Below, one piece after another: positions 8,666 to 19,236 of a DNA stretch of 21,580 bases. Made by a program: the position numbers and the translations under genes. The notes beneath the pieces are model-generated. The model was not told the DNA's origin. It saw nothing but the letters and a program-made list of their open reading frames with translations, and ran no database searches. Positions within the stretch are counted from its first letter, which is position 1. The number at the start of each line of letters is the position of its first letter. Source of the stretch: Cylindrodendrum hubeiense (taxonomy: Eukaryota; Ascomycota; Sordariomycetes; Hypocreales; Nectriaceae). The DNA is taken from positions 1-21,580 of the forward strand of contig JAANBB010000581.1 of the NCBI GenBank assembly GCA_014621425.1, read 5' to 3'.

Positions 8666-9000
8666 AGAGGGCGCAAGCTGCCCCGCCGCAATTACCCCGC
8701 TGTGGGCCGCTCGCAGCTCCGGCGACGGTCGGCGAGGGTTAGTTGTCCTCTGCCTCATTCCCCTTTGGGACCGTTTTTGCGATTTTCGATGCCATGTGAC
8801 TGCATTCCCAGCACTGGTTAATCACTCGTTAATTACTCGGTTTCAATAGATTTCAGCTCGGCCTCGTCCAGGTTCGTGCCGTGTTGTTGCGTGGACACGT
8901 GGGCATTTATTTGGACGGGCCGGAATACATGGCAAATTGGAGACTTACATGCTCTGCACCTAAATTTACCAAGGAAAGGGACGGCCCGCCAATCCTCTCA

Positions 9001-9037
9001 CCTCACCTCACCTCACCGTGGCCTCACCTCACCGTGG
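9001..9037 (+). repeat. Tandem repeat, CCTCACCTCACCGTGG x2
   Basis: Two perfect 16-bp copies (9006-9021 and 9022-9037) are preceded by one further CCTCA (9001-9005). Read directly from the sequence; a simple minisatellite in intergenic DNA. Confidence 0.8.
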
Positions 9038-10017
9038 TCCCATTTACACATGAATCCGACTCAACTCTCAGGCGCTTCGTCTTCACTCCATCCCAGCCCC
9101 AACGAGTCAGCCATTACCAAGACCCATCTGCATTTTCCAAGCCATCCTATTTGATCATCTCCAAGATCCTTGTCCTCTTGAATCAGAATACCCAAACATA
9201 CAGGCGGGGGAGGGTTCCGCACCAAGATTTGGGGTGAGCGGACTTTCCTAGATGGGAGTAGTCAATTGTGTATGTTCCAGATAAGCCTGTGTATAATACC
9301 TACTACGTAGGAGGCACTCGTTGAATCACTCACATGCTCATGTAGTTCTCCACTAAAGAAAGCCCCCTTGTTCTCCCCATGTTGGATCGTGTCCCTCTTC
9401 GTAGTACTCCACCCGGAACGTAATCTTCCACGACCACATCAAGCATCACCCGCCAACTTCCCGTGCCCAGGCCTGCCGCGGCTTACACAGGCACTGCGTT
9501 GGCGTCGGCACATTCAACTACCCGTCTTCCCCGCTGCCAGACTCGAAGCACCGGCTTCTTCCCCATCGTGTGACTTACCCTACCTGCCATGTGGCGCCCA
9601 ATGGCGTCTGATATCAATATTGGCATTGGGCATCACTTGTCTGAAATGCGTAGCACTTTTGCGACTCGGCTTGACTGATATCCACTTTCATCAATCACCG
9701 CCATGACAAGTCCTTGGTAGGTAGGAGTGTATCCTCGAGTAACCTTATCATCGTCGAAGTATATGCACGTTTCCCGTTCCACAAGTCAGCACACAATCAG
9801 GCATGCTCCGGGGTATAGAATTTCATATACAGCTGTCTCTAACATGAGCTAAAGTACAGACCACTTCATCGCAGCTCTCAAGTACTCCCCTCATTATCAA
9901 CCAGGAGACTGCAAGCAAAGTGTATGAGAGTCAGAGGGTCTCAATTGGGCTAAGACCCATCCCGGATCAACCAGATCGCAGCAAATGTACAAGGCACCAA
10001 GGAAATCCCCACAGATC

Positions 10018-10057
10018 CCAGTCTTCCAGTCTTCCAGTCTCCCAGTTTCCCAATCCC
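10018..10057 (+). repeat. 8-bp tandem array CCAGTCTT, about 5 decaying copies
   Basis: Five consecutive 8-bp units begin with CCA: CCAGTCTT twice, then CCAGTCTC, CCAGTTTC and CCAATCCC. Divergence increases along the array, as in an ageing microsatellite. Non-coding context. Confidence 0.75.
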
Positions 10058-10886
10058 CCATCCTCATTACGGCCTGCTGTCTATCCATATGGAAGAAGGC
10101 AAGGCCCATTGATCCACCCTCAACGCCATATTTTATCCCGTTGTTCCTCCTTGTGGGCAAAGCCCCCTGTGGTTCTCGTCTTAGTTGAGCGGCCTTGTAG
10201 TCCAGAGTTCAAGACTCATACAACCCACACATGTGATCGAAACCCTCTATCCATCAACCGCCCGAAGACCGAAAGAAAAGTACACCGTGGAGCAGCAAAA
10301 TGTTGTAGCGCAAAGCACAAAGCAAACTGTGGTACACACTCGTGGAAAGGACCGACAGCATTAGCGGAGGCGGCAGGTCAGCCTCGAGGATGCGAAGTCG
10401 AGAGGCGAGGCGGCCGCTGCGCTGCAACCCGGGGCGAAATCCGCCGCCGTGACACCCACAACGCTTCTCGCTCAACCCCAAGAACTCGTTGGCCAAAGTG
10501 CCGAGCTGTCGGCTCAAGTGCCGAGCCCCTCCCTCGGAACCGGGCGCAGAAGGCGTCGACGCCGTGGTCGCAGCCACGAGCTGGCACCGACCCAATGGAT
10601 CTTCTCCCCTTGCATGGCAAGATCGCCACGATTCTCGTCAGTTCGCAGCAGAGCCCGATGATGTCGTGCTGAGGGAGAGCCAGATGCTCCCCTCGTGTTT
10701 GAGGAAGATTGGGCCTTCCCGACACCGTATCCCGATGCATAACTGCAGCCGCCGAAAAGGACAAAGGAGAAGCGCAGCCAATTAAACGCACTCAGAGCAG
10801 CAAACGGTCAGTGATTCTCGGTCTCGCACCAGTTCTCTCACAGGTCATCCCCGTAAGGGCACCCTGTCATCACCGTGGTTGGGCCG

Positions 10887-12342
10887 TCAGGTTCGGAGCA
10901 CAGCAGCCTTGTGCTCGCTGTCCTCTGCATCGGCTTCGGTCCCGGCGCCGCCCTGGACGTCGCTTGGCATCATGTAGGATGCACTTTGACCGTGGTTCTG
11001 TCCCACATAGGCCGGTCCATGGAGGTGGCTCAGCGCAAGAGCAGCGTCAGCCGAGGAGTTGCGTTCCAGCTTGGGCACAATGGTGCCAGTAACGGGAGAA
11101 GCAGTCCCAGCGGTGGTGTCAGTATACCGGTAGGTCATGTCTGGGCCGGAGCCCGCTGGGCGCGTCGAGCCAGCCGCAGCCGATCCGGGCGAGTACATAG
11201 ACCCCTCCGACGTGCCAGTTGCAGCATAGATATCGTTGGGACGAGTAGGCTGCGTAGCGATTCTCATGGCGGAGTACGACGCGGCGGTGGTGGCCATGCT
11301 CGGCGAAGGAGTCTCATAGCCTGTGTAACCAGGAGACGCCTCAGAGCCGGGGGTCATGGGTGACGCACCCGACGACGAGGACTGGGACGACTTGCCGCAG
11401 ACCGGAGAGCAGGAATCGTTCCGGTAGGGGGAGGCTCCCGAGGTGGGCAAGGCGGCACGTCGGATGCGGGTGGGGAGAGCCCGCTGATGGACTTCCGCAG
11501 CCGGAGCCGCATTGTGGACGTTCTGCACGTTCTGGAATCCCATGGTGCCGGGGTCGGTACTGCTGGCTCCAATGCGGTAGTTGATGCCCAGCTCCTGGTC
11601 CTGGTGGCTTTGCTGGCCGTGGTAAGTGGGAGTGTAGACACCATAGGTGACGGCGCCGTGCTCAACAGGCAATCCGCTGGCCCACTGGGAGGCAGCATCG
11701 AAGGGTCTGGCGCTGTAGGAAAAGGTGGCCGAGCTACCAGGGCGGAAGGCCAGAGCCTCGTGCTCGGCCTGGATGCTCGAGGGACCATCATACTGGGGGG
11801 ACGCAGCTTGAATAGGGGCGGCCGGAGAGGTTCCCCCTGCATGGTACTGGCGAGAGGCCTCGATATTGTAGGTAAAGGTCTCGTTCTTCATCTGGGCCTC
11901 CTGAGAGGCCACCTGATGATAAGATCAGCCAGCAGAAAAGATATTGGATAGTCTGATATCAGGTATCACTTACTCGGAGGTACTGGCATGGCTCCCAACC
12001 AGCATTGCGACAGTTGATGCAAGGGGCTCCGTTGCCGGTGTCGCCACTACACCGGATCTTCCGCTTACGACATCGACCACACTTGTCTAGTAGTTAGTAT
12101 ATTGTTTCAGACAACGGGGTAGAGATGGAGGAAAGGAAGTGAAAACATACAGCCACAGCAATCCTCTTTCTCTGGGTAGATAGTTCATCCATGTCGCTCA
12201 TCATTGACTCCCGAGGGCTCGGGTAGACGGGGAATACCGCAGTGGCCCGTCTCTCGGGGTACGAGGGCGGGTAGGCCCCAGCCCGGTTGGCATACCGCCG
12301 AACCTCCCCCGGCGGGAAGTAGGTGGGGGGAGTTACCATCAT
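10887..12342 (-). CDS. Zn(II)2Cys6 transcription factor (three exons)
   Basis: Sequence-specific nuclear regulator with a fungal binuclear zinc cluster. Exons: 12342-12151, 12081-11974 and 11912-10887; spliced product 441 aa. Residues 1-64 are Pro/Tyr/Arg-rich and end in the basic run TQRKRIAVA. The cluster is C65-x2-C68-x6-C75-x9-C85-x2-C88-x7-C96 with the usual RKRKIRC core. Residues 101-441 are Ser/Ala/Gly/Pro/Tyr-rich with no visible helical dimerisation segment and no fungal-specific regulatory (MHR) domain. The protein is therefore short for the class, and the tail is probably an activation or interaction region. Both introns are phase 0, so the cluster is a self-contained exon. The leader (12343 to about 12560) is CT-rich with a GTAAGT that may start a 5'UTR intron. 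A very large upstream gap suggests complex regulation. Targets cannot be told; Magnaporthe Tpc1-like regulators are one family worth comparing, but I cannot confirm this. Confidence 0.93.
11913..11973 (-). other. TF intron 2, 61 nt
   Basis: Donor CGA|GTAAGT (11973 down to 11968) and acceptor ATCATCAG ending at 11913. Splicing joins Arg100 to Val101 in phase 0, just four residues after the last cluster cysteine. Consensus at both ends is strong. Confidence 0.9.
12082..12150 (-). other. TF intron 1, 69 nt, with tandem acceptor AGs
   Basis: Donor GCT|GTATGT (12150 down to 12145). Two AG acceptors lie 5 nt apart: CTAG ending at 12087 and ACAAG ending at 12082. Only the second keeps the frame and begins exon 2 with the TGT of the first cluster cysteine, producing IAVACGRCRKRK. 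Confidence 0.85.
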
Positions 12343-14090
12343 GACAGTTGAGCGGACGAACTGGTCAAGTTCAAGTGTAAAAGTCTCGGGAAGTGGCTTG
12401 GAGAAGGCGAAAGGGGAAGTGGTTCGTTCAACTTTGTTTCTGTGTTAGTTACTGTAAGTGCGTTGATTCGAGCTGCAGTGAGCAAGGCACTTACAGAAGT
12501 AAAGCTCAAATGCCAACAACTGTTGTGAGAGTGAGAGATCCAAGGGTTGGAGAATAGTGATGCTGGTACGTTAAGAGCCAGAGTTCAAGATCCAAGAAGA
12601 GGGATCACGCAAATTGATCACTGCACTTGACAGCAAAAGGGTGTAGAGGACAAGACAGACAAGAATGTCGATGAGATTCTGAGGAAAATATCCAGAGAAG
12701 GGAGCTGCCGTACGACTCACTTATACTCGTCGCGGCATGTCCACCCACCACCATCAGGGCCAACAGGATCTGGGTCATGTTTGCCTCCTCCAACTCCTTC
12801 CCCCTTTCATGCGGAGGGTACTTAGTTACATTCAGCAGTCTGATCTACCAGAGACAACACTGAGGCTGCAATGCTGGGGCTGCTTGTTCGTGGACTACAA
12901 ACGGCCCCCTCGCACAAAGATGTCACTTGCCAGACTCTCTCCAACGTTCAACCCCTCTGGACAGGGGACCGCCGCTGACTGGCTGTCTCCTTCGCGTAAC
13001 CAGGTGGCCAAGGCCGGGTAGCAGCAGGGCGCCTGGGGTGTGCCATGCGACACCAGGCCTGCCTGGGGGTCATGTCCGTCTATCGAGAAACGAGGAGACA
13101 AACGCGCAGGGGTCGTTCGATGGCGCGCAGATCTGAGCGGGCGTCGATCAGATTGCGGCTTTCCTCGGCGTCGAACCAAACGTGCAGGCCTAGCGGGCTG
13201 AGACCTCCTGAGACCGGGACGAGGTTCTCGAGAGAGGCTATTGCAGAGGATAGACAGCTCTCACTGTGGTTTCAAACACTCAGCCGCACGGAGAGCATCC
13301 AGAAACCCGGTCGACGGTCACTCTGCCATGCCTTTCGGCACATGGTCGACAGGGACCGCTTCCTTGCCCTACACAGCGTGCCGCATAGGTCTGGCACTTT
13401 GGGTGGCCGTCTCTCAGCGACGTCCCAGCGATCAAAACTGTGTACAAGCAACTCTGCTTGAAGCGTCCATGATCCATTGGTCGCTTTCAACTTCCTCGTT
13501 GAGAAAATAGCGTCATAGAGACGAAAAAGTGAATGATATCCGCTGTCCAAAATACAAACAAACAGCGCTGTCCCAAAGGCCTCACCCCACTTGGCAAACT
13601 AATAGGCAGTGAGACAACGACACGATAGAAGGAGAGTCTTTGTACTCTGATACATTGGAATTACTTTGGGCAGGCTCTCCGTAGGTGGCGCAACGCAAGT
13701 TCCTCGTCAACAGATGCTCGAACATTGACTTCTCAGCTCCCCCGTGTAACGGCATCGCAACACAGCAGTGACGAGAAAGGATCTCAAGCCGCCCCGGTGG
13801 CAATGCTCTCGACACTGCGAGTTCAATCATCATGAGCTAGGTACTATGCCGTCGCCACAGCGGCCGTCTGGGTTTCAGCTATGACGCGCCGTGGCCGGAT
13901 GGGCGTCAAACGCAGCAGTTATCCGCCCAGCGATGCTGATCCTCTGGCCGAAGCAGGCTGAGGCCGGGGAAACACAGCAATGTGGAAGGAGGGCCGTGAT
14001 TCGACAGCAGCACAGACGAGGACCGCTAACTCGATTTAGCAAACAATGAATAGGGAAATGACCCATACGGCGCCGAACATATGTATGCGA

Positions 14091-14152
14091 CCGGAGCGGC
14101 TTGTTTGCTAGCGGAGCTCCGAAGAGTACTCCGACCGGCCACGTCGCTCCGG
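14091..14152. promoter_or_regulatory. CGG/CCG-triplet cluster including palindrome CGGAGCTCCG
   Basis: The perfect palindrome CGGAGCTCCG lies at 14112-14121 (CGG-N4-CCG). It is flanked by CCGGAGCGG (14091-14099), CTCCGACCGGCC (14129-14140) and CTCCGG (14147-14152). Paired CGG triplets are the standard target of zinc-cluster factors, and the nearest downstream gene on the minus strand encodes one about 1.7 kb away. The regulatory role is inferred. Confidence 0.3.
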
Positions 14153-14421
14153 CCAGATTGGGGCTCGACAGCATGGGCGCACAGCCCTCACAGGATCGTT
14201 GAAAGAGCTGCTAGACTCCTCCGTTTCTCTTTCCTCGTCGCACGACGACGGTGGCGATGTGTGTGTCCGCGGGGTTGACATCCGTCTTGGGCGTCAAAAC
14301 CTAGGACTCGGATTCCATGCAGCTTCCCACGCAAGGCTGCGCGCAGGAGAAGGGCCGGGATTCCCCAATTAACACGGCTAAACGGTCAATCTCGTGCGTG
14401 TGTAATTATAGCATGGCCAGA

Positions 14422-14442
14422 CCGCTCCGGATGGGGGAGCGG
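14422..14442. repeat. Inverted repeat CCGCTCC...GGAGCGG
   Basis: Perfect 7-bp arms (14422-14428 and 14436-14442) with a 7-base spacer. It resembles the CGGAG motifs 300 bp away and may belong to the same set of sites. Confidence 0.4.
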
Positions 14443-17400
14443 CCGTCTGCAGGCTCCCAGCGAGACGTCCACGCAATATCGGTCATCGTTGCAGCAGCCA
14501 CGCCAAACAGCCAGCGCCCCTGGTAGGGATCCTGCTCAGATATATTGCACCTCGAGTGGACAGGGGCCCGTGGCGAGTAGATCTGGGGGAACAGGGCCAG
14601 ACGCCACAAATCGTGGGGTCCAGATGGTCCAATGCAAGAGATCGCCAGACTGTGTGGAGGTGCGTCCAAATTCACCTGTTTCCCGGTTGTTGTTCTCTCT
14701 CGGCCAGCTACATGCAAGGAGCATGGCTTGCAGGTCATTTGATTGGCAGTGCCGTGTTTGGGCGCAAACAACAAGGCGAAATATTGGCAGGGCTTGGAGA
14801 CCAGGCTGTGCGGTCAACAATATCCAGTTACAAAGTCTCTCGCCTACAAACGCCGACTGAAAGGTGTTCCAAGAGAAGAGCGGTGTCCGAAAATTGGCTT
14901 CCAAACGGGGTTCAGCTTGGGTTTCTTGCAACGTTGCTTCAGTCTCCAGGGCTTCTACAGCATCGCCTAGGAGACTTCTCCAGTGGCTGTTCGGAGACAT
15001 ACGACATGGTCTTCGGGTAGAGACATTGCAGTCGTCAACACCGCCAGTCTGTCTCAAACTCAAAGTGCAGTAGCTTTGAAATAGAAGCGTCAACCGAACG
15101 GCAGCCTCCTGGCTGACCGTCCCTTCAACACGCAACGTTTCAACTCAAGCACCGTCCCGTCGCCATCTCCCTTCTTGGGAGTGGAACCCAGCTCGCATTC
15201 GTCAGTCACAAACGGCGAGCTCGTATTGACCGAAACCAGCCTCGCCCACTGTCGGGTAATAGCATAGACTTTCCCAAGTCCAGGATAGTCCGTCTCGCCT
15301 CTCCCCACGCCCGCATCGGCGGCAACGACAGGAAGAGGGTCTTGGTAATATGACAAGCCCCCCAAATCCCAGCGCGGAAAATTTTAGCCCGGCAACTTCC
15401 CGTGGGAGATGCTGCCGACTACCTTGTCATTAAAGGTGTGACGGGCGAGACTGTGGGCTGCTGATTGTGCACCGCTGTAATACAGGCGATTGGCTCGCCT
15501 TGCCCAGAAGCCGTATCTAAGCACGTTGTGCCACAGCTGTGCGGCCCACGGATTGGACGCCGTAAAGAGAGCGTTTGCCGTACCTGCTGGGATGGTCCAG
15601 ACCTCAAATCTGAGGCAACTGGGCGGGCTTGTAGCCAGCTGCGGGTATCCTCCCCATCCTAGAGCAGATCTAGGATTCCGCACGTTGATCCTCCTGCCGG
15701 CGGCCGATACCACAAGGCCTCGTGGACATGACTTGGCAAGATGTCGCCTCCCGAAGGACTCAACTTACAGCCAAAGTCAGCACCCCAACCTCGACTGCAC
15801 CGTCAAACGATTCAGGGCGTCAGCTCAACGTCACACATCTCGACAAATCTCGCCTGGGGAGTTTGACGCCCGAGGTGGTCCGTCCTCGGTGTTACGAGAG
15901 GCAGCGTCAATCTCGACTCTGACCAGAGTACCTTTAAGGCCCACGCTGTTTGGCAGAAAGCACTGTGGCCATAGACCCCTTGATCCGGGCATGACCCAAG
16001 ATCATCATGGTACAATGCCCCGTAACGGAGACTATTGTCATGTTCGGACATCCGCCATGCCCGTCACTCGTGTTGGTTGACGTCGGAACAGACACGAGCC
16101 ATTGCCGTCATCCATCAGCCGCGATTACAAACCCAGTGGCTGATATGAAACAATGTCTTGGATCTTTCCTACATATTAAAGACAGCTCTCAACTGTACTT
16201 GGTACGGGGAATCAGTTCTGTACCAAATTCAGACGCACGGCGTGGTGAGCTATACAGATCGCTTACGCTCAACGACACAATACGAAGAACGCATCAATCA
16301 ATCTTCAGCCTGGTGGAGCGTGGCGGTCTCACGCCCGGGATGCTATGCATGGTTTCGACCAGTCGAGAGCTGTGTCCGTGGCGGCGTTCGATATGCAGCA
16401 ACCATAACCGAGAGGGGGTGTGGGATCCAGTTGTCAGGTATATGTGGTAACTGCTTGTTCGACGTTGGTCTCAATACGTGGTTTGGTCCTAGTTTACAGG
16501 GTCTAATGTGAGAAGAGACAAGAGACATGTGGCGGCGTAACGGCCTACAATGGCTGGTCCTCCTGGCGAGTGTGGACAGGGTGGGCTTGAGCTTGAGCTG
16601 CTGAGCACCCCAAAACAGATTTGTCATGTGTGACAGCGTCGAAATGCTCAGGGACATGCGCGGGGGCTGCAGGTAGCCGTACTTCGGTGACCTATTAGCA
16701 GAAACATGGTTGTACAAGGGGTGGATCTTGTCCGAAATGGCAGTTGAGGTTGCGCAAGACCGGCCGGAGAGATCTATCTTCCCCGTCGACCCAGTGTCGG
16801 TAGTCTGCGCCAACCAGATTCCCCATAAGACTACCACTGTCTGCACTGTATGTTTGGTATATTCTTGGATCTTCTCCGCCTCAGCCATCGCTCAGGCCCC
16901 AACACCTGCCCTCACCGCAACGTCACTTGGCGGAGAAACGTGCTAACGAGGTAGTCGCGTGGTACAGACTCAGTGTCCATCTTTAGGATACGCAACATAG
17001 CCAGGAGCCGATACGAATGGTTGCAAGAGTCCGAGCTCTGCATATCATATCCAAACCCAGGGACTCTCGACGCGAAGTTGATGCCGATTTTGCCGTGCTT
17101 CGGGCGGTTGCGAGATCGAGAGTGGAGCAATGTCTGAAGTAACATCTCAGTTCCCGTTCAGTTCAGACTGTATGCCACGGAGAGCCCACAAGGAAGTGTC
17201 GAAGATAGGCGCCTGTAGCAATCAGGGGCCGATGAGGAGAGATGGGGAGTTTCTGGTAAATTGGTGGCGGTGAGAAGCGTTCGGGGACTGGAGGATAGTG
17301 CTGCGATGGACATGCAGTGGAGGATGCAGAACGAGTGTTGCCAGTGTGAGAAGCCAAGGGACGTGCCTGTATGGTTGGGGAGTTCGGTACTCATGGAGTT

Positions 17401-17679
17401 CCTGGAAAGGTGATGGAGGGAGGGGGTCTTGGGAAGTTCAGGTCAATGATGTGATAATGCCACAGTGAAGGGCCCGGCATGGGGGTATCGCCATGTGGTA
17501 GGGCGGGAATCCTTTCCAAGTCCGCCTCCGTCCCAACGGTCATAAATTATTGCAGACTCAATTCGAAATGCGAGGAAAGATGGTGGAAGCCGCAAAGTGC
17601 TCGTCTGTCATTAAATCCGTGATGCGCCGTTGCAGGCCTGGTATAGCCTGTTCTCCTTTTGTCCCTATTCGTCTCCCTT

Positions 17680-19236
17680 TCACCTCCTCGGCCCCCGCCC
17701 GTAGTCGCCTCGACCACGCCGGCCCCCGTCCCTATTCCAGTTCCTATCACGATCACCGCCGCGTTCCCTGCGGTCCTGATCTCGGCCCTGATCTCGGCCC
17801 TGGTCTCGGTCTCGATCTCGACGATCCCAGTCCCTCCTATCTCCTCGGTTGTCGTCTCTCGACTTCTGAAATCTATCGCGACTACCATCTCTACGTCTTG
17901 GGCTCCGGCTTCGACTCGGCTGTCCGCCGGCGCGCTCAGCATCGCGAGGCTTTGGTGGGTTCGGGGGTTCATCGTCCTTCTGATGGTCGCCGCCGTTGCG
18001 CTCAATCCGTCCCTTCATGTCCTCCGCGCCGTGAACCATGCGATAATCGTTCCCGGTGCTCCGCTCGCCCTCGTCTCGGTACTGCCGCCTCTTCTCCAGG
18101 TCTCTAATACCACCCCAGCCACCACGGCCGGCATTTGTGCGTCGCTTGTTGTTGGAGTCCTTCCTCCAAACGTCGCTTAGCTTGCTGACACTCTGGGAGA
18201 AATCAACGTGAATGCGTCGGTCGTCGATGAGAACTCCCTGCATCTTAAAATACGCAGTTTCACAAGATGCCTTGTCGTCGTACTCGATGAATGCATATTG
18301 TAGGCTGTCACCGGTCTTCTGGTCTCGGATGACTTCGCAGCTCAGGATCTTGCCAAATCGGCCAAAGATGAGCTCCAGATCCTCATCTCCAGTCACTGGA
18401 TTCAGCTTGCACACAAAGAGCACATTCTCCGGCGGCTTGACCTCGGCAAAGGGCAAATCTCCCATCATTTCCAGAGTAAGAGCTTGTGCTTGGGCCTCTC
18501 GATCTCGTCGTCTCTTCTCCAACTCTTCCTCAGTCACGCCATCATCCGCGTGCAATGCCGCTTCGTCTGCAATTCGGACAGTTTTGAGCTGTTGGTCGGT
18601 GGGAGGGGGGCTAGAGCTGGGCTCCCGTAGACCCGGCGGGTCAGGGTAGGGGTCGTCCAGGATCACGGTGTGCTTGATCCGAATGTCGATGAGCGGGTAG
18701 CCCTTGTCGTCAACAATCGCCTCGTTGACCTTTTCCAAAACATCAAATCCCTCCACCACCTTGCCAAAAATGGCGGCCTTGCCATCCAGGAAATCCGTCT
18801 CCTCGCCCAACGTGATGATGAACTGCGATCCAGCCATTCTTGTATCTGGGTCTGAAGGCAGCGGCACCGTCGCCATGCTGACCGTGCCTCGCTCGACGTG
18901 CTTCAGCTTCGGGTGGAGGAACGCGGGGAATGTGCGCTGAGCCGGGTCGCCGGACACATGGCCCCATATCGAGGAACCGCCATCGGAGTCTTTGGCGAGA
19001 GGGCCGAGGGGATCGCCGGTCTGAAAGGAGAAGTTCTTCTGGACGGAGTGAACGGGGGAGAAGTTGTAGTACTTGACTTTGCAGAGCTTCAGGAAGCTAC
19101 ATCATCTGTCAGTTCAGGAATTAGAAGAGTAGCAGCGGGGTGATGGTGAGACCTACTTTTCGCAAAGCTTTGGGGCGTGATCAACCAAGAGGTCGATGAC
19201 GATGTCGCCCGCGGTAGTTTCCAATAGAACCGACAT
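17680..19236 (-). CDS. cyp6: Cyclophilin-RRM-RS protein, PPIL4/CYP6 type (two exons)
   Basis: Nuclear peptidyl-prolyl isomerase-like protein of the PPIL4 family, linked to spliceosomes and RNA processing. Exon 1 is 19236-19157 and exon 2 is 19096-17680; the phase-2 join makes Asn27 in KLCENFLKLCK, matching the family, for a 498-aa product. Cyclophilin fold: residues 1 to about 172, with [42 protein letters not shown] and the family-typical [14 protein letters not shown] charged linker follows, then an RRM at about 251-329 (RNP2 LFVCKL, RNP1 LQYAFIEY). The tail from about 335 is Arg/Asp/Gly-rich (RS/RD) with a [10 protein letters not shown] internal repeat. Several cyclophilin A catalytic positions are replaced, so isomerase activity is doubtful. 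The Met at 19236 starts the conserved strand; the open frame upstream to 19335 looks like leader. Probably constitutive. Confidence 0.95.
19097..19156 (-). other. CYP6 intron, 60 nt
   Basis: Donor AA|GTAGGT (19156 down to 19151) and acceptor GATGTAG ending at 19097; a CTGAC-type branch sequence lies about 10 nt before the acceptor. Splicing gives ENFLKLCK, the conserved PPIL4 sequence. Confidence 0.9.

Larger units (their letters stand above)
8048..10886. other. 2.8-kb intergenic: PMI promoter and TF 3' region
   Basis: No supportable gene on either strand. From low to high coordinates: immediate PMI upstream sequence (8048-8345), a GC-rich island with four GGATCC sites and an 11-bp tandem repeat (about 8400-8720), CCTCA-type tandem repeats (9001-9037), mixed sequence, an 8-bp CCAGTCTT array (10018-10057), and GC-rich sequence leading into the transcription factor 3' end. 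The longest open frame (plus, 9920-10672) is Ser/Arg/Pro-rich with no domain and overlaps the repeat array; I judge it non-coding. Confidence 0.5.
12343..17679. other. 5.3-kb gap upstream of the TF; no supportable gene
   Basis: Open frames are present on both strands (longest about 199 aa, minus, 14536-15135; then about 196 aa, plus, 15490-16080; 181 aa, minus, 16343-16888), but none shows a known domain, a conserved motif or a convincing intron-exon pattern. Base composition is similar to the rest of the window, with no AT-rich RIP-like block and no long terminal repeats that I can see. The part next to the TF (12343-12800) is CT-rich on the minus strand and is probably its 5' leader and core promoter. 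A CGG/CCG-dense block lies at 14091-14152 and another inverted repeat at 14422-14442. The last few hundred bases (about 17400-17679) belong to the CYP6 3' region. It could be a long regulatory region, host lineage-specific or non-coding genes, or contain a decayed gene. Confidence 0.45.

Noticed and set aside
9001..9037. CRISPR-like or telomeric repeat
   Set aside because: Only two 16-bp units in direct tandem without spacers; the unit is not a telomere motif.
9920..10672. 250-aa plus-strand ORF
   Set aside because: Runs through an 8-bp tandem repeat, is Arg/Ser/Pro-rich, and has no domain or codon structure that I can defend.
14536..15135. 199-aa minus-strand ORF in the large gap
   Set aside because: Longest frame in the gap, but there is no recognisable motif, overlapping plus-strand frames are of similar length, and composition does not distinguish it from non-coding DNA. 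Kept only as a remark.
16343..16888. 181-aa minus-strand ORF beginning MAEAEKIQEYTKHT
   Set aside because: The start looks protein-like, but the second half is Ser/His/Pro/Arg-rich without structure, and no splice pattern rescues a domain.
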